A stretch of 64,000 nt of DNA, taken from the NCBI GenBank assembly GCA_029261595.1, contig JAJDAZ010000049.1, positions 1-64,000 of the forward strand, written 5' to 3'. Source of the DNA: Nitrospinaceae bacterium. GTDB lineage: Bacteria; Nitrospinota; Nitrospinia; Nitrospinales; VA-1. Position numbers and translations under genes: made by a program. Positions 25,837 through 34,613 of this stretch are shown here, piece by piece (the stretch's first letter is position 1; every line of letters begins with the position of its first letter). Below the pieces are notes generated by a model. It did no database searches. It was not told the DNA's origin and saw nothing but the letters and a program-made list of their open reading frames with translations.

Positions 25837-26526
25837 ATGGTTGATCGAAAACAAAGTACCATTTATGACCGGGCGAGATTTCTGATAGTTTCAGGGCTTG
25901 CTTTTGCGCTGACCCTATTGCTCTCGCCGCAGGTTTTTGCCGCAACGAATAAATCAGATATTTCTATTTCAATTGAGTCCCTGGATAAAGTGGATACTTA
26001 TCTTGCTCAACACAGGGGTCCCCCAGAGGAAAGAGGATTCAGACACGGACATCGGGGAGGCCATTGTCCTGACATGGATTTTGAGAAAGGCTGTGCCGGC
26101 GGAAAAGGCATGCGGCATCGAAGGGGAATGGGGATGCATCACGGTGGCGGCCAAGGTGGGACCGGCCAATGCCCGCAACCCCGAGCAACCGTGAAGGCGC
26201 CGGATGAATATTATAATCTCGTCAATCCACTGGAAAACACTCCCGCCAATATTGAAAAAGGCCGGTTGCTATTTTCGGTGGACGTTCAGCCGACCTGCGT
26301 CATGTGTCATGGGGACAAGGGGGATGGGACCGGAGGTTTTGGCGCCGATATGAGCCCCAAGCCAAGAAATTTCACCTGCTCGGCGATGATGAAAGATATT
26401 CCAGATGGACAGCTTTTCTGGGTCATCCAGAACGGTTCGCCCGATACGGGAATGCCGCCTTTTCAGGGATTGCAGGATGAGAAGATCTGGCAACTGATTC
26501 TTTACATACGCAGTCTAGCAAAATAA
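25837..26526 (+). CDS. exported cytochrome c with His/Gly-rich N-terminal extension
   Basis: 229 residues. Signal peptide with a late hydrophobic core (cleavage near VFAA), then about 60 residues rich in G, H and R (HGHRGGHC, MRHRRGMGMHHGG), then CPQPR and a monoheme domain with CVMCH (Cys154, Cys157, His158), FTC and a Met in GMPPF. The heme domain is a paralogue of those at 27620 and 28068; only this copy has the His-rich arm, which could bind metal. ATG chosen for the AAGGGGGA site. Confidence 0.88.
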   Translation: MVDRKQSTIYDRARFLIVSGLAFALTLLLSPQVFAATNKSDISISIESLDKVDTYLAQHRGPPEERGFRHGHRGGHCPDMDFEKGCAGGKGMRHRRGMGMHHGGGQGGTGQCPQPRATVKAPDEYYNLVNPLENTPANIEKGRLLFSVDVQPTCVMCHGDKGDGTGGFGADMSPKPRNFTCSAMMKDIPDGQLFWVIQNGSPDTGMPPFQGLQDEKIWQLILYIRSLAK

Positions 26527-26569
26527 AAATTTATGAAGCCAAGCGCTTTGAATACACAGGGGGAAGATC

Positions 26570-27601
26570 ATGGAAATTGCTAAGGAAATTAGATCCCGTT
26601 CAACCCACATGCCACTATTATTAGCCGTTTTATTTGCCCAACTGAATTTCGTTGCCCCTGTTTTTGCCGAAGCCTACGAACTGGGAGAAAGACTGGTCCA
26701 GGATCAGTGTTCCACCTGCCATAAATTCCAGGGCACTCATGAATCGAAGTTCAACCTGAAAGGACCGGACCTGATGTGGGCCGGGGACAAATATCAGAGA
26801 GACTGGTTGCTCCGTTGGCTGACCGGAAAAGAACCCAACCTCTATCCTAAAGGTTACCGGTGGGATAAAGGAACGAGGGCTCAGCCGCATGTGGTGTTGT
26901 CCAAGGATGGGGCAGAAAACGTAGCGGATTATTTTGAAAAGAATCTCAATGACGCCAGAGTCAAGAAGAACGCCATCGACCTGTCCGATTTCAGCGAGAT
27001 GGAATCCGGGTTCGGCGCAAAAATTTTCAAAGAATTTTCCTGCCTGGGTTGTCATCAAATAAAAGAAGACGGCAAGTCCATCGGAGGCCCCATCAGCGCC
27101 GACCTGTTTGATTCCGGCAACCGCTACAATGTGGACTGGTTGTTGCGGTTCGCGTTGAATCCACAGGACTTCACCCCGCACAGCGGCGAATACCTGGCCG
27201 ACCTCAGTGAACTGGGGGTTCGTTACATCGTCGGATACCTGATGACCCTGGGAGTGGAGGACTATAAATTTTATGAGCCGTGGAAGACCGATCATTTCAA
27301 AAACGCGGATGCAAGCCGCGGGACCCCTATTTACAAAGAATACTGCGTGCAGTGTCATGGCGCCAAGGGAGAGGGCGACGGTCCCGGAGCTTCCGGTTTG
27401 CAACCCAAACCGGCGGCGCACGCAAAAATGGCGCTCAACGAATTTCCGGAAGATTATCTTTACAACGTCATCTATTACGGCGGCAAGAGTGTGGGGAAAT
27501 CCCCCAGCATGCCGGACTGGGGGCTGACCATTCCGCCCCAGGGCATCGCGGACTTGATCGCCTATCTACGGGTGACTTTTAAGGGGGAGCCGGGCGCATA
27601 G
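26570..27601 (+). CDS. triheme cytochrome c, possibly the first part of a tetraheme protein
   Basis: 343 residues with a signal peptide (cleavage near VFAEA) and three heme motifs: CSTCH (47-51), CLGCH (158-162) and CVQCH (259-263), each in a cytochrome c domain with WLLRW/WLLRFAL repeats in the first two. The stop is a TAG at 27599-27601. The frame continues open past it through a Pro/Lys linker into a fourth heme domain (27620-28000). It is a periplasmic electron carrier; partner unknown. Confidence 0.88.
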   Translation: MEIAKEIRSRSTHMPLLLAVLFAQLNFVAPVFAEAYELGERLVQDQCSTCHKFQGTHESKFNLKGPDLMWAGDKYQRDWLLRWLTGKEPNLYPKGYRWDKGTRAQPHVVLSKDGAENVADYFEKNLNDARVKKNAIDLSDFSEMESGFGAKIFKEFSCLGCHQIKEDGKSIGGPISADLFDSGNRYNVDWLLRFALNPQDFTPHSGEYLADLSELGVRYIVGYLMTLGVEDYKFYEPWKTDHFKNADASRGTPIYKEYCVQCHGAKGEGDGPGASGLQPKPAAHAKMALNEFPEDYLYNVIYYGGKSVGKSPSMPDWGLTIPPQGIADLIAYLRVTFKGEPGA

Positions 27602-27619
27602 GCCGAGGCGCCGGGGAAG

Positions 27620-28000
27620 GTGAAAAAAGCCCGGGGCGACTGCCCGCAAAAGCGAACCACCAAAGCGGTCTCTTTTAAATACAGTAACAAGAAAAACCCT
27701 CTAAAACCCACACCCGCTAATTTGAAAGCTGGGAAAGAACTGTATCAGAAAAAGGCGAAACCCATGGCCTGCAAGCTCTGCCACGGAAAGTATGGAGACG
27801 GCAGGGGCCCGGGGGGAGCCGGTGTGAGTCCTGCGCCCCGGAACTTCACCTGTGCGGCCACCATGAAGGATATTTCCGATGGGCAGATATTCGGCGTGAT
27901 AAAGGAAGGCTCAAAGGGAACGGCCATGCCCGCATTTAAAAATCTTAAGGACAGGGAAGTGTGGCAACTGGTTCATTATATCCGCGACTTGGGAAACTGA
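27620..28000 (+). CDS. monoheme cytochrome c domain without signal peptide, in frame with the triheme gene
   Basis: 126 residues from a GTG. One heme motif CKLCH (51-55), FTC, and a Met in GTAMPAF. It opens with GDCPQKR, matching the CPQxR lead-in of the cytochromes at 25837 and 28068. There is no signal peptide, which a c-type cytochrome needs for heme attachment. It is in the same frame as the triheme gene, separated only by TAG plus six sense codons. It is therefore most likely the C-terminal domain of that protein, cut off by a mutation, a base error or subject to readthrough. Confidence 0.75.
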   Translation: MKKARGDCPQKRTTKAVSFKYSNKKNPLKPTPANLKAGKELYQKKAKPMACKLCHGKYGDGRGPGGAGVSPAPRNFTCAATMKDISDGQIFGVIKEGSKGTAMPAFKNLKDREVWQLVHYIRDLGN

Positions 28001-28067
28001 GCCCTTTTAAACATTGGTGCGAAACGTTATGCCAACGCTGTTTTAATATTCATCATAAGGTGACACC

Positions 28068-28532
28068 ATGAATCGAAATCTTTTACAGAAAAGAACGTTG
28101 TGGTTCACAGTTGTTTTAATAATTTTGATAGGGGTTTGGCCTGGACTCGTATTGGCGAAGGAACCCTTGCAATGTCCGCAGCCAAGGTTCACCAAACAGG
28201 CGCCGGATGAAATTTATAACCTGGAAAACCCTTTGGAACCGACGCCTGAAAATTTAAAAAAAGGCAAGTTGCTTTACCTGACCAAAGCAAAGCCCATGCC
28301 CTGCAAGCTTTGTCATGGGGCGAGCGGTGACGGTAGAGGACCGATGGCGCGTGGATTCGATCCTCCGCCAAGGGACTTCACCTGTTCGGAAACGATCAAT
28401 GGCGTCCCGGAGGGTCAATTGTTTTGGATCATCAAAAATGGTTCGCCGGGCACGGGGATGCTGGCGTTTAAGGGGCTGAAAGACGAGCAAATCTGGCAAA
28501 TTCTCCTTTATGTGAGACAGCTGGCTCAATGA
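28068..28532 (+). CDS. periplasmic monoheme cytochrome c (CPQPR family)
   Basis: 154 residues: signal peptide (hydrophobic 12-28, cleavage near VLAK), then QCPQPR, heme motif CKLCH (79-83) with GASGDGRGP, FTC and Met in GMLAF. It aligns along its whole mature length with the domains at 25837 and 27620. Single axial Met makes it a class I electron carrier. It is followed 49 bases later by a GAF sensor kinase. Confidence 0.9.
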   Translation: MNRNLLQKRTLWFTVVLIILIGVWPGLVLAKEPLQCPQPRFTKQAPDEIYNLENPLEPTPENLKKGKLLYLTKAKPMPCKLCHGASGDGRGPMARGFDPPPRDFTCSETINGVPEGQLFWIIKNGSPGTGMLAFKGLKDEQIWQILLYVRQLAQ

Positions 28533-28580
28533 AAAATGAGGACGAAGAACTCTATCTCAAAAAATCGTAAGAGGTAAATC

Positions 28581-29858
28581 ATGTCATCAGATAAAAGTGA
28601 GCAATTATCCCCTGAAGCGGAGAAACAAATCCGTAAGCGTACCGAAGAGTATCGGGTTCTTCATAATGTGGCTAAATCCCTGCAATCCACCGAAGGCACG
28701 GAAAAAATGTTGCAGGAGGCCATTAAGGCCATTGTCGAATATGGGGAACTCAAGGTCGAATACAAAGCGGGAATATTTCTGGCGGATGAGGAAAAACGAG
28801 TCCTAAATCTTTATACGTGGATTGGAAATTTTTCCAATGAGTTTCTTGAGTCTGAAAAAATTGTCCCTTATGGAGAATGTCTTTGTGGCCGGGCGGCGGC
28901 ATCGGGAGAAATGGTCATCAGTAATAATTGTTTTACCGACAAGCGCCATGACAATCAGTTCAAAGACATGACAGCCCATGGCCACTATATTGTTCCTTTA
29001 AAAAGCCGGAATAAACTCGTGGGGATTATGTTTCTTTATACCGACCCGGACCCACCATGGTTCGAGCGCAATCAGGAGATCCTTTTATCCATGGGTAGCC
29101 TCATCGCAGATGCCATTGAGCAGAGAAAGGGGGAGGAACAAATCCGGATAAAGAATAAGGAAATGCATGATTTAAATGAACAGAAAAATAAATTTATCGG
29201 GATCGCCTCGCATGATTTGCGCAATCCGCTGTTCCTCATCCGGTCCTACAGCGAAATATTGAAAGATGGATCTCTTGGGACGGTCAATGAAAAGCAAAAG
29301 AAACTTCTGGAGAAAATATTTAACTCCAGTGATTTTATGAAGGCTCTCCTTGAAAACCTGTTGGATATTTCAAAAATCGAGAGCGGAAATATCGAACTGG
29401 ATAAAACGGTGCAGGACTTCAATGAGACCACTAGAAACCAGATGGAGTTGTTCGAGCTCCTGGCGCAGAAGAAACAAATCAAGCTCCACCTGAAAACGGG
29501 GGATCTCCCTCCCTTTGCCTTTGACAAAAATGCGGTGATTCAAGCCATTGGAAATTTTATTGGCAACGCCATTAAATTTTCCCCACCGGATACTAATATT
29601 TATGTCTCGACAGAAAGCCGGGAAAACAAGGCGTGCTTTTCAGTTCGGGATGAGGGTCCGGGAATTTCCGAAGAGGATCAAAAATTATTGTTCGGCGAGT
29701 TCCAAACTTTAAGCGCGAAACCCACCGGTGGGGAAAAGTCTACCGGCCTGGGATTGGCCATCGTGAAAAAACTGGTCAACCTTCATGGCGGGGAAGTCGG
29801 GGTTTCCAGCGAACTGGGTAAAGGCAGCACCTTCTTTTTCACCCTTCCCCTGGATTGA
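28581..29858 (+). CDS. GAF-domain sensor histidine kinase, HisKA type
   Basis: 425 residues. The GAF domain is a close paralogue of the one in the kinase at 19985 and keeps the CLCG (Cys100, Cys102), Cys117, RH and HGHY residues at the same spacing. The kinase part differs: classical HisKA with His211 in SHDLRNP, then HATPase motifs GNAIKFSPP, DEGPGIS and GLGLAIVKKL. Cytoplasmic, no membrane helix. No response regulator is adjacent; the CheY-like protein at 22463 is the nearest free receiver. Confidence 0.9.
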   Translation: MSSDKSEQLSPEAEKQIRKRTEEYRVLHNVAKSLQSTEGTEKMLQEAIKAIVEYGELKVEYKAGIFLADEEKRVLNLYTWIGNFSNEFLESEKIVPYGECLCGRAAASGEMVISNNCFTDKRHDNQFKDMTAHGHYIVPLKSRNKLVGIMFLYTDPDPPWFERNQEILLSMGSLIADAIEQRKGEEQIRIKNKEMHDLNEQKNKFIGIASHDLRNPLFLIRSYSEILKDGSLGTVNEKQKKLLEKIFNSSDFMKALLENLLDISKIESGNIELDKTVQDFNETTRNQMELFELLAQKKQIKLHLKTGDLPPFAFDKNAVIQAIGNFIGNAIKFSPPDTNIYVSTESRENKACFSVRDEGPGISEEDQKLLFGEFQTLSAKPTGGEKSTGLGLAIVKKLVNLHGGEVGVSSELGKGSTFFFTLPLD

Positions 29859-29949
29859 AAAATTAATACTATTTTTAAAATCAGAATAAAATTTGCTCTA
29901 TGGATGTTTCTAACTTCGAACCAAAACCTTGTGTGTTCAAGGAGGATCC

Positions 29950-30195
29950 ATGAATAAGAAAAAACTGACTGAAGTGGCAAAGGGTTTGAGGATAGAGTAC
30001 CCCAGCAGTCCTCACAAAATGCTGGGTGGCTATGTGATTTTGGTGCGTTGCCTGGACAAGTGCCGGGCGTATCTTGTGGGAACCAATGGCGACTATAATT
30101 TCTGGCCCTGTTCCCTAAGTGTGGAGTTGGAGGTTTTCACCGAAGTTGACCATGAAAAATTCAAGGATTTAGTGGCGACTGGAGCAACCGATTAA
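29950..30195 (+). pseudogene. DUF5069 protein truncated by an in-frame stop
   Basis: 81 residues from an ATG behind a strong AAGGAGGA site. PSSPHKMLGGYVILVRCLDK and LVGTNGDYNFWPCSLS fit DUF5069, which is normally much longer. The TAA at 30193-30195 falls where the family continues with an acidic residue, and reading on gives EVADWVHDESRVKDKM, a fitting continuation, before the similarity fades. A single base change at that codon would restore the extension. Function of the family is unknown. Confidence 0.65.
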
Positions 30196-30502
30196 GAAGT
30201 CGCTGATTGGGTGCATGATGAATCCAGAGTAAAAGATAAAATGGAAATCATCTTCGCGTTTTGCTTCCTCTGGGGGGCTATACATGTGGTCCATAATACC
30301 CGACCCGCGACGCGGGTCGCTGTTCGTTGACCTCTGACTCAGACACTTTGACCGCTATCCCTCGAAATACCCCTCCCGCATCACGGGTCACTGGTTGCTG
30401 GTTCCCATGATCGCTGAACGACTACCGCCAACCTGTCCAACAAAATAGGATCACCTCAGTTCTTAACTTTTCCTGATAGAAAAATGATGTGATGGTGCTA
30501 AA
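30196..30502. other. intergenic region with inverted repeat
   Basis: About 300 bases between convergent units. The first 60 bases continue the DUF5069 frame. A near-perfect inverted repeat of nine bases on each side (30301-30309 and 30311-30319) follows, with a second CCGCATCACGGGTCA-like element near 30380. No gene and no T-run terminator seen. Confidence 0.5.
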
Positions 30503-32161
30503 TTATTTAATTCCCCGGATCTTCCCTTCCACAACATCAATGTTATCCGCCTGAGGATTTTTAGGAAGTCCCGGCATGCGCATGATGTCGCCGGTGATGG
30601 GGATCAGAAACCCGGCTCCGGCGGCGATCAGGATTTCCCTTACCGTGACTGGAAAGTTTTCCGGCCGGCCATAGATTTTGGGATCGTCGGTGAGAGAAGT
30701 TGGCGTTTTTGCGATACATACCGGCAGGTTGCCATAGCCCAGTTTCTCGATGGACTTTAAATCCCGTTCCGCCTTCCTGGTATAGCTGATTTTTTCCGCG
30801 CCGTACATATCGCGGGCCACCGTTTCTATTTTGGTGGTCACCGCATCGTTCCAGTCGTACAGGGGATGAAACGGGGACGATACTTTTTCCGCATGTTCGA
30901 CTACGGTTCGCGCCAGATCCAGCCCGCCTTTGCCGCCCTCAGCGAACACATTGCTGACGGCGAAAGGGACCTTTAGACGGGTTTCGCAATGTTTGCGAAT
31001 GCGATCGACTTCTTCGTTGCGGTCCCCGGCAAACCGGTTGAGGCAGACGATTGGTTTTTCGCCAAATTTGGCGATGTTTTCCACGTGTTTGTCCAGATTG
31101 CTTATCCCTTTTTCCAAAGCTTCAAGGTTGAGACCGGACAGTTTTTTCAACCCCACGCCTCCGTGCATTTTTAAAGCCCGACAGGAAGCGACGAGAACCA
31201 CGGCGGCGGTGTCCAGGCCCGCGCTCTGGCATTTGATGTCGAAAAATTTTTCCGCGCCGAGGTCAAAACCGAACCCGGCTTCAGTGATCGCCCAATCGGA
31301 CAGGGACAACGCCATCTTCGTGGCCAGCACCGAATTGCATCCGTGCGCGATATTGGCGAATGGCCCGCCGTGGATAAATGCGGGAACCCCTTCCAGGGTC
31401 TGCACGAGGTTGGGAAGCAGGGCGTCCTTGAGGAGAGCCGTCATCGCCCCGGTGGCGTTCAGTTGGCCTGCAGTGACGGGCTCGCCCTCATGGGTGAACG
31501 CCACTAAAATCCTATCCAGTCTTGTTTTCAAGTCCTCGTAACTTTCCGCCAGGCAAAGGATCGCCATGATCTCCGAGGCGGCGGTGATGTCGAACCCGCC
31601 TTCCCTTGGGATTCCTTGCAAAGCACCACCCAACCCAAGAATAATATTTCTGAGCGCTCGGTCATTCATGTCCATCACTCGTCGCCAGGTGATGCGCCGG
31701 GGATCGATGTTCATTTGTTTATCGTGATAGATGCGGTTGTCGAGCAGGGCCGAGAGCAAATTATTAGCGGAGGTGATGGCGTGAAAATCTCCGGTGAAAT
31801 GAAGATTGATCTCCTCCGCCGGGATCACCTGACTCAATCCCCCTCCCGTGGCTCCGCCTTTCATACCCAGGCACGGCCCCATGGAGGGTTCGCGAAGCGC
31901 CAGGCAAACCGATTTTCCCATTTGCGCCAAAGCCTGCCCAAGGCCGATGGTGGTCGTGGTTTTGCCTTCTCCCGCCGGGGTGGGCGTGATAGCGGAAACC
32001 AGAATGAGTTTTCCGTGTTGAGGATTTTTTTGCAGGGCCTCCAGACGAACCTTCGCCTTCGTGTCGCCGTAGGGGATGATATCCGCGGTTGTCAACCCCA
32101 ATGACGCGGCGATGTCGGTGATGGGTTTTCCGGAAAACAACGTTTGATCGGGAGTGTCCAT
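30503..32161 (-). CDS. fhs: formate--tetrahydrofolate ligase
   Basis: About 552 residues, the normal size. P-loop TPTPAGEGKTTTTIG (about 59-73), PSMGPCLGMKGGATGGG, NIAHGCNSV and EAGFGFDLGAEKFFDIKC are diagnostic. It makes 10-formyl-THF from formate, ATP and THF in the cytoplasm, for purine and C1 metabolism or the methyl branch of reductive pathways. Start at 32161 is supported by GAGGT; an upstream ATG adds seven residues without a site. It is last in a minus-strand run with carbamate kinase and a cPGS-like gene. Confidence 0.97.
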   Translation of the reverse strand: MDTPDQTLFSGKPITDIAASLGLTTADIIPYGDTKAKVRLEALQKNPQHGKLILVSAITPTPAGEGKTTTTIGLGQALAQMGKSVCLALREPSMGPCLGMKGGATGGGLSQVIPAEEINLHFTGDFHAITSANNLLSALLDNRIYHDKQMNIDPRRITWRRVMDMNDRALRNIILGLGGALQGIPREGGFDITAASEIMAILCLAESYEDLKTRLDRILVAFTHEGEPVTAGQLNATGAMTALLKDALLPNLVQTLEGVPAFIHGGPFANIAHGCNSVLATKMALSLSDWAITEAGFGFDLGAEKFFDIKCQSAGLDTAAVVLVASCRALKMHGGVGLKKLSGLNLEALEKGISNLDKHVENIAKFGEKPIVCLNRFAGDRNEEVDRIRKHCETRLKVPFAVSNVFAEGGKGGLDLARTVVEHAEKVSSPFHPLYDWNDAVTTKIETVARDMYGAEKISYTRKAERDLKSIEKLGYGNLPVCIAKTPTSLTDDPKIYGRPENFPVTVREILIAAGAGFLIPITGDIMRMPGLPKNPQADNIDVVEGKIRGIK

Positions 32162-32208
32162 TATTACCTCAATTTGATACAAAAAGATCAGGCCAAGCTG
32201 ATAAGGAC

Positions 32209-33177
32209 CTAATCATCGGGGATGATTTGCGTCCCGGTTTTTCCTTCGACCGCCGGGACCAGGTCGTACAAGTTGGCGATTATCGCCTTTTTCCCTCCCG
32301 CTTTCAAAAAATTGATGGCGGATTCCACTTTGGGCTTCATGCTTCCTTCGAGGAAATGACCTTCCTGTAGGTATTTTTCCATTGTATCAACCGACGCCTG
32401 GGCGATCGGTTTTTGGTCAGGGGTATTAAAATTCAAATACGCGAAATCCACTTCCGTCAGCATGACCAGCGTGTCGATGCCAATCTCATTGGCCAAAAGG
32501 GCGCTGGCCTTGTCTTTATCGATCACGGCTTCTACTCCCTCCAGATCGCCGCTTTCCTTGCGGATGACGGGAATTCCACCACCTCCCGCCCCAATGGCGA
32601 TGAAACCAAGACTCAGAAATTTTTGAAAAACTTTCTTCTCCACAATTTCCAAAGGGGTGGGGGACGGAACCACCCGCCGGTAGCCTCGGCCGGAGTCCTC
32701 TTTCAAAGCCCAGTCGTGTGTTTTTATCAGAAAATCCGCGTCTTTTTGCGAGTAAAAGAGTCCGATCGGTTTGCTGGGGTTCTTGAAAGCGGGATCATTG
32801 CTATCCACTACTACCTGGGTGATGACGGCGAAGGATTTTTTTTGGATCCCGCGTTCGACGCATACATTGTCGAATACGTTCTGCAAGATGTAGCCGATCC
32901 TGCCCTGGCTGTCGGCAACGCATACGTCCAGCGTGATCTGGCGGGGAAATTCGTTTTTCGTGAGTTCCTGCTGGCGAAAAATTTGCCCCACCTGCGGGCC
33001 GTTCCCATGTGTGAGTATGATTTTTTCGTACCCATTTTCAATCAGAGTGGCCACAGAGGCCATGGATTTTTTGGCGATGATGAACTCTTCATTTTGATGC
33101 GGATGGTTCATCTGAGGAACGTTGAGCGCATTACCCCCAAAGGCGATGAGAACACTGGGTTTCGGTGAGAATGGCAA
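32209..33177 (-). CDS. arcC: carbamate kinase
   Basis: 322 residues. IAFGGNALN, LTHGNGPQVGQI, VVPSPTPLEIVE and AIGAGGGGIPV are carbamate kinase motifs. It interconverts carbamoyl phosphate plus ADP with ammonia, CO2 and ATP. No arginine deiminase or ornithine carbamoyltransferase gene is nearby, so it may serve another carbamoyl source. TTG start, 15 bases after the upstream cPGS-like gene. Confidence 0.95.
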   Translation of the reverse strand: MPFSPKPSVLIAFGGNALNVPQMNHPHQNEEFIIAKKSMASVATLIENGYEKIILTHGNGPQVGQIFRQQELTKNEFPRQITLDVCVADSQGRIGYILQNVFDNVCVERGIQKKSFAVITQVVVDSNDPAFKNPSKPIGLFYSQKDADFLIKTHDWALKEDSGRGYRRVVPSPTPLEIVEKKVFQKFLSLGFIAIGAGGGGIPVIRKESGDLEGVEAVIDKDKASALLANEIGIDTLVMLTEVDFAYLNFNTPDQKPIAQASVDTMEKYLQEGHFLEGSMKPKVESAINFLKAGGKKAIIANLYDLVPAVEGKTGTQIIPDD

Positions 33178-33192
33178 AGTTTGCAGGACCCT

Positions 33193-34509
33193 TCAGGACA
33201 AAAAAGTTTTTAAAACAGATTCCAAATTGGGCGCGCCGATTTCCTTAAGTTCATACCGAACCCGTACCGAGGGTTTTTCAATTTTTAAAACCCGGCCCAG
33301 GTCGATAGGAGTTCCTATGACGACCAGATCGCAATCTGAGGCGTTGATGGTGTTTTCCAAATCACGGATCTGTTCCTCCCCATATCCCATCGCTGGCAGT
33401 AATTTCCCGATAAGCGGGTATTTGTGAAAGGTATCCTTGAGAGATCCCGTGATCCAGGGCCGGGGATCGACGATTTCTTTTGCGCCAAAACGTTGCGCGG
33501 CGATGACGCCGGCCCCATATTGCATTTCACCGTGGGTCAGGGTGGGGCCGTCTTCAACTACCAGGACACGGGAATTTGCAACCCGTTCTCCATTCTCCAC
33601 AGAAATCGTAGACTCTGCTTCGATGATGGTTGCTGATGGATTCAATCTGGAAATATTACTTCTGACCGTCTCAACGTCTTCTGGTTTGGCGCTGTCCACC
33701 TTGTTGATGATGACCACATGGGCGCGCTTGACATTGACTTCCCCTGGATAATACTGAAGTTCGTGACCCGGCCGATGGGGATCAGCCACGACGATTTCCA
33801 GATCAGAAGCATAGAAGGAAAAATCGTTATTGCCCCCATCCCAGAGAATGATGTCCGCTTCCTTTTCCGCCTCTCGCAAAATTGCTTCATAATCGACACC
33901 GGCAAAAAGAACGTTGCCCATTTCCAGGTAGGGTTCATATTCTTCCATTTCTTCGATGGTGCAATTGTGTTTTTTCAAATCCGCAAGCGTCGAGAAACGT
34001 TGCACGGCCTGTTTTTCGAGATTGCCGTAGGGCATCGCATGACGGATGGCGACCACACGTTTTCCCCAGTGGGCCAATATTTGGGTGATTTTCCTGGCGG
34101 TTTGGGATTTGCCGCACCCGGTGCGCACGGCGCAGACGGAAATGACTTTTTTGGAGGATGAAATCTGAGTGCTATCGGGGCCCTGGAGCCAGAAGTCAGC
34201 CCCTGCCGCCAGCACGGTGGAGGCTTTGTGCATCACCTCTTCATGGCGCAGATCGCTGTAAGCGAATACGACCCGATTAACGCCCCGCTCGCGGATGAGA
34301 TCTTCCAACCGGCTTTCTGGAAAAATCGGAATGCCATTGGGATAGAGTTCACCTGCCAATTTAGGAGGATAGATTTTATCATCGATACCTGGAATTTGCG
34401 CGGCAGTAAAAGCGACGACCTCATAATTCGGACCATTCCTAAAAACGACGTTGAAGTTATGAAAATCCCTTCCCGCGGCCCCCATGATCAGTATTTTCGT
34501 TCGTTCCAT
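33193..34509 (-). CDS. cyclic 2,3-diphosphoglycerate synthetase-like GTPase
   Basis: 438 residues. N-terminal Rossmann-like part (ILIMGAAGRDFHNFNVVFRN), a P-loop VRTGCGKSQTARKI (from about residue 129), ILWDGGNNDFSFY, and NKVDSAKPEDVE. This matches the protein family named after archaeal cPGS. Bacterial members are usually linked to carbamate kinase, as here, and probably do not make cyclic diphosphoglycerate; their reaction is not settled. First gene of the unit that continues with arcC and fhs. Confidence 0.8.
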   Translation of the reverse strand: MERTKILIMGAAGRDFHNFNVVFRNGPNYEVVAFTAAQIPGIDDKIYPPKLAGELYPNGIPIFPESRLEDLIRERGVNRVVFAYSDLRHEEVMHKASTVLAAGADFWLQGPDSTQISSSKKVISVCAVRTGCGKSQTARKITQILAHWGKRVVAIRHAMPYGNLEKQAVQRFSTLADLKKHNCTIEEMEEYEPYLEMGNVLFAGVDYEAILREAEKEADIILWDGGNNDFSFYASDLEIVVADPHRPGHELQYYPGEVNVKRAHVVIINKVDSAKPEDVETVRSNISRLNPSATIIEAESTISVENGERVANSRVLVVEDGPTLTHGEMQYGAGVIAAQRFGAKEIVDPRPWITGSLKDTFHKYPLIGKLLPAMGYGEEQIRDLENTINASDCDLVVIGTPIDLGRVLKIEKPSVRVRYELKEIGAPNLESVLKTFLS

Positions 34510-34613
34510 AAAATGCTGTTCCTGTGAACTGAAATTTTAAAAGTTTGATGTTGTGATTATTATTGCACCAAAAATGGCCGGGAGTTTGGATTTGATGAAT
34601 AATCTATCATCCA

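Noticed and set aside
30301-30319. Inverted repeat as a terminator
   Set aside because: The stem is followed by mixed sequence without a T-run on either strand; kept only as part of the intergenic description.
30930-32104. Long plus-strand frames opposite formate-THF ligase
   Set aside because: Shadow frames of a GC-rich conserved gene.
32413-33168. Long plus-strand frame of 251 residues
   Set aside because: It lies opposite carbamate kinase, whose motifs are clear; it is a shadow frame.
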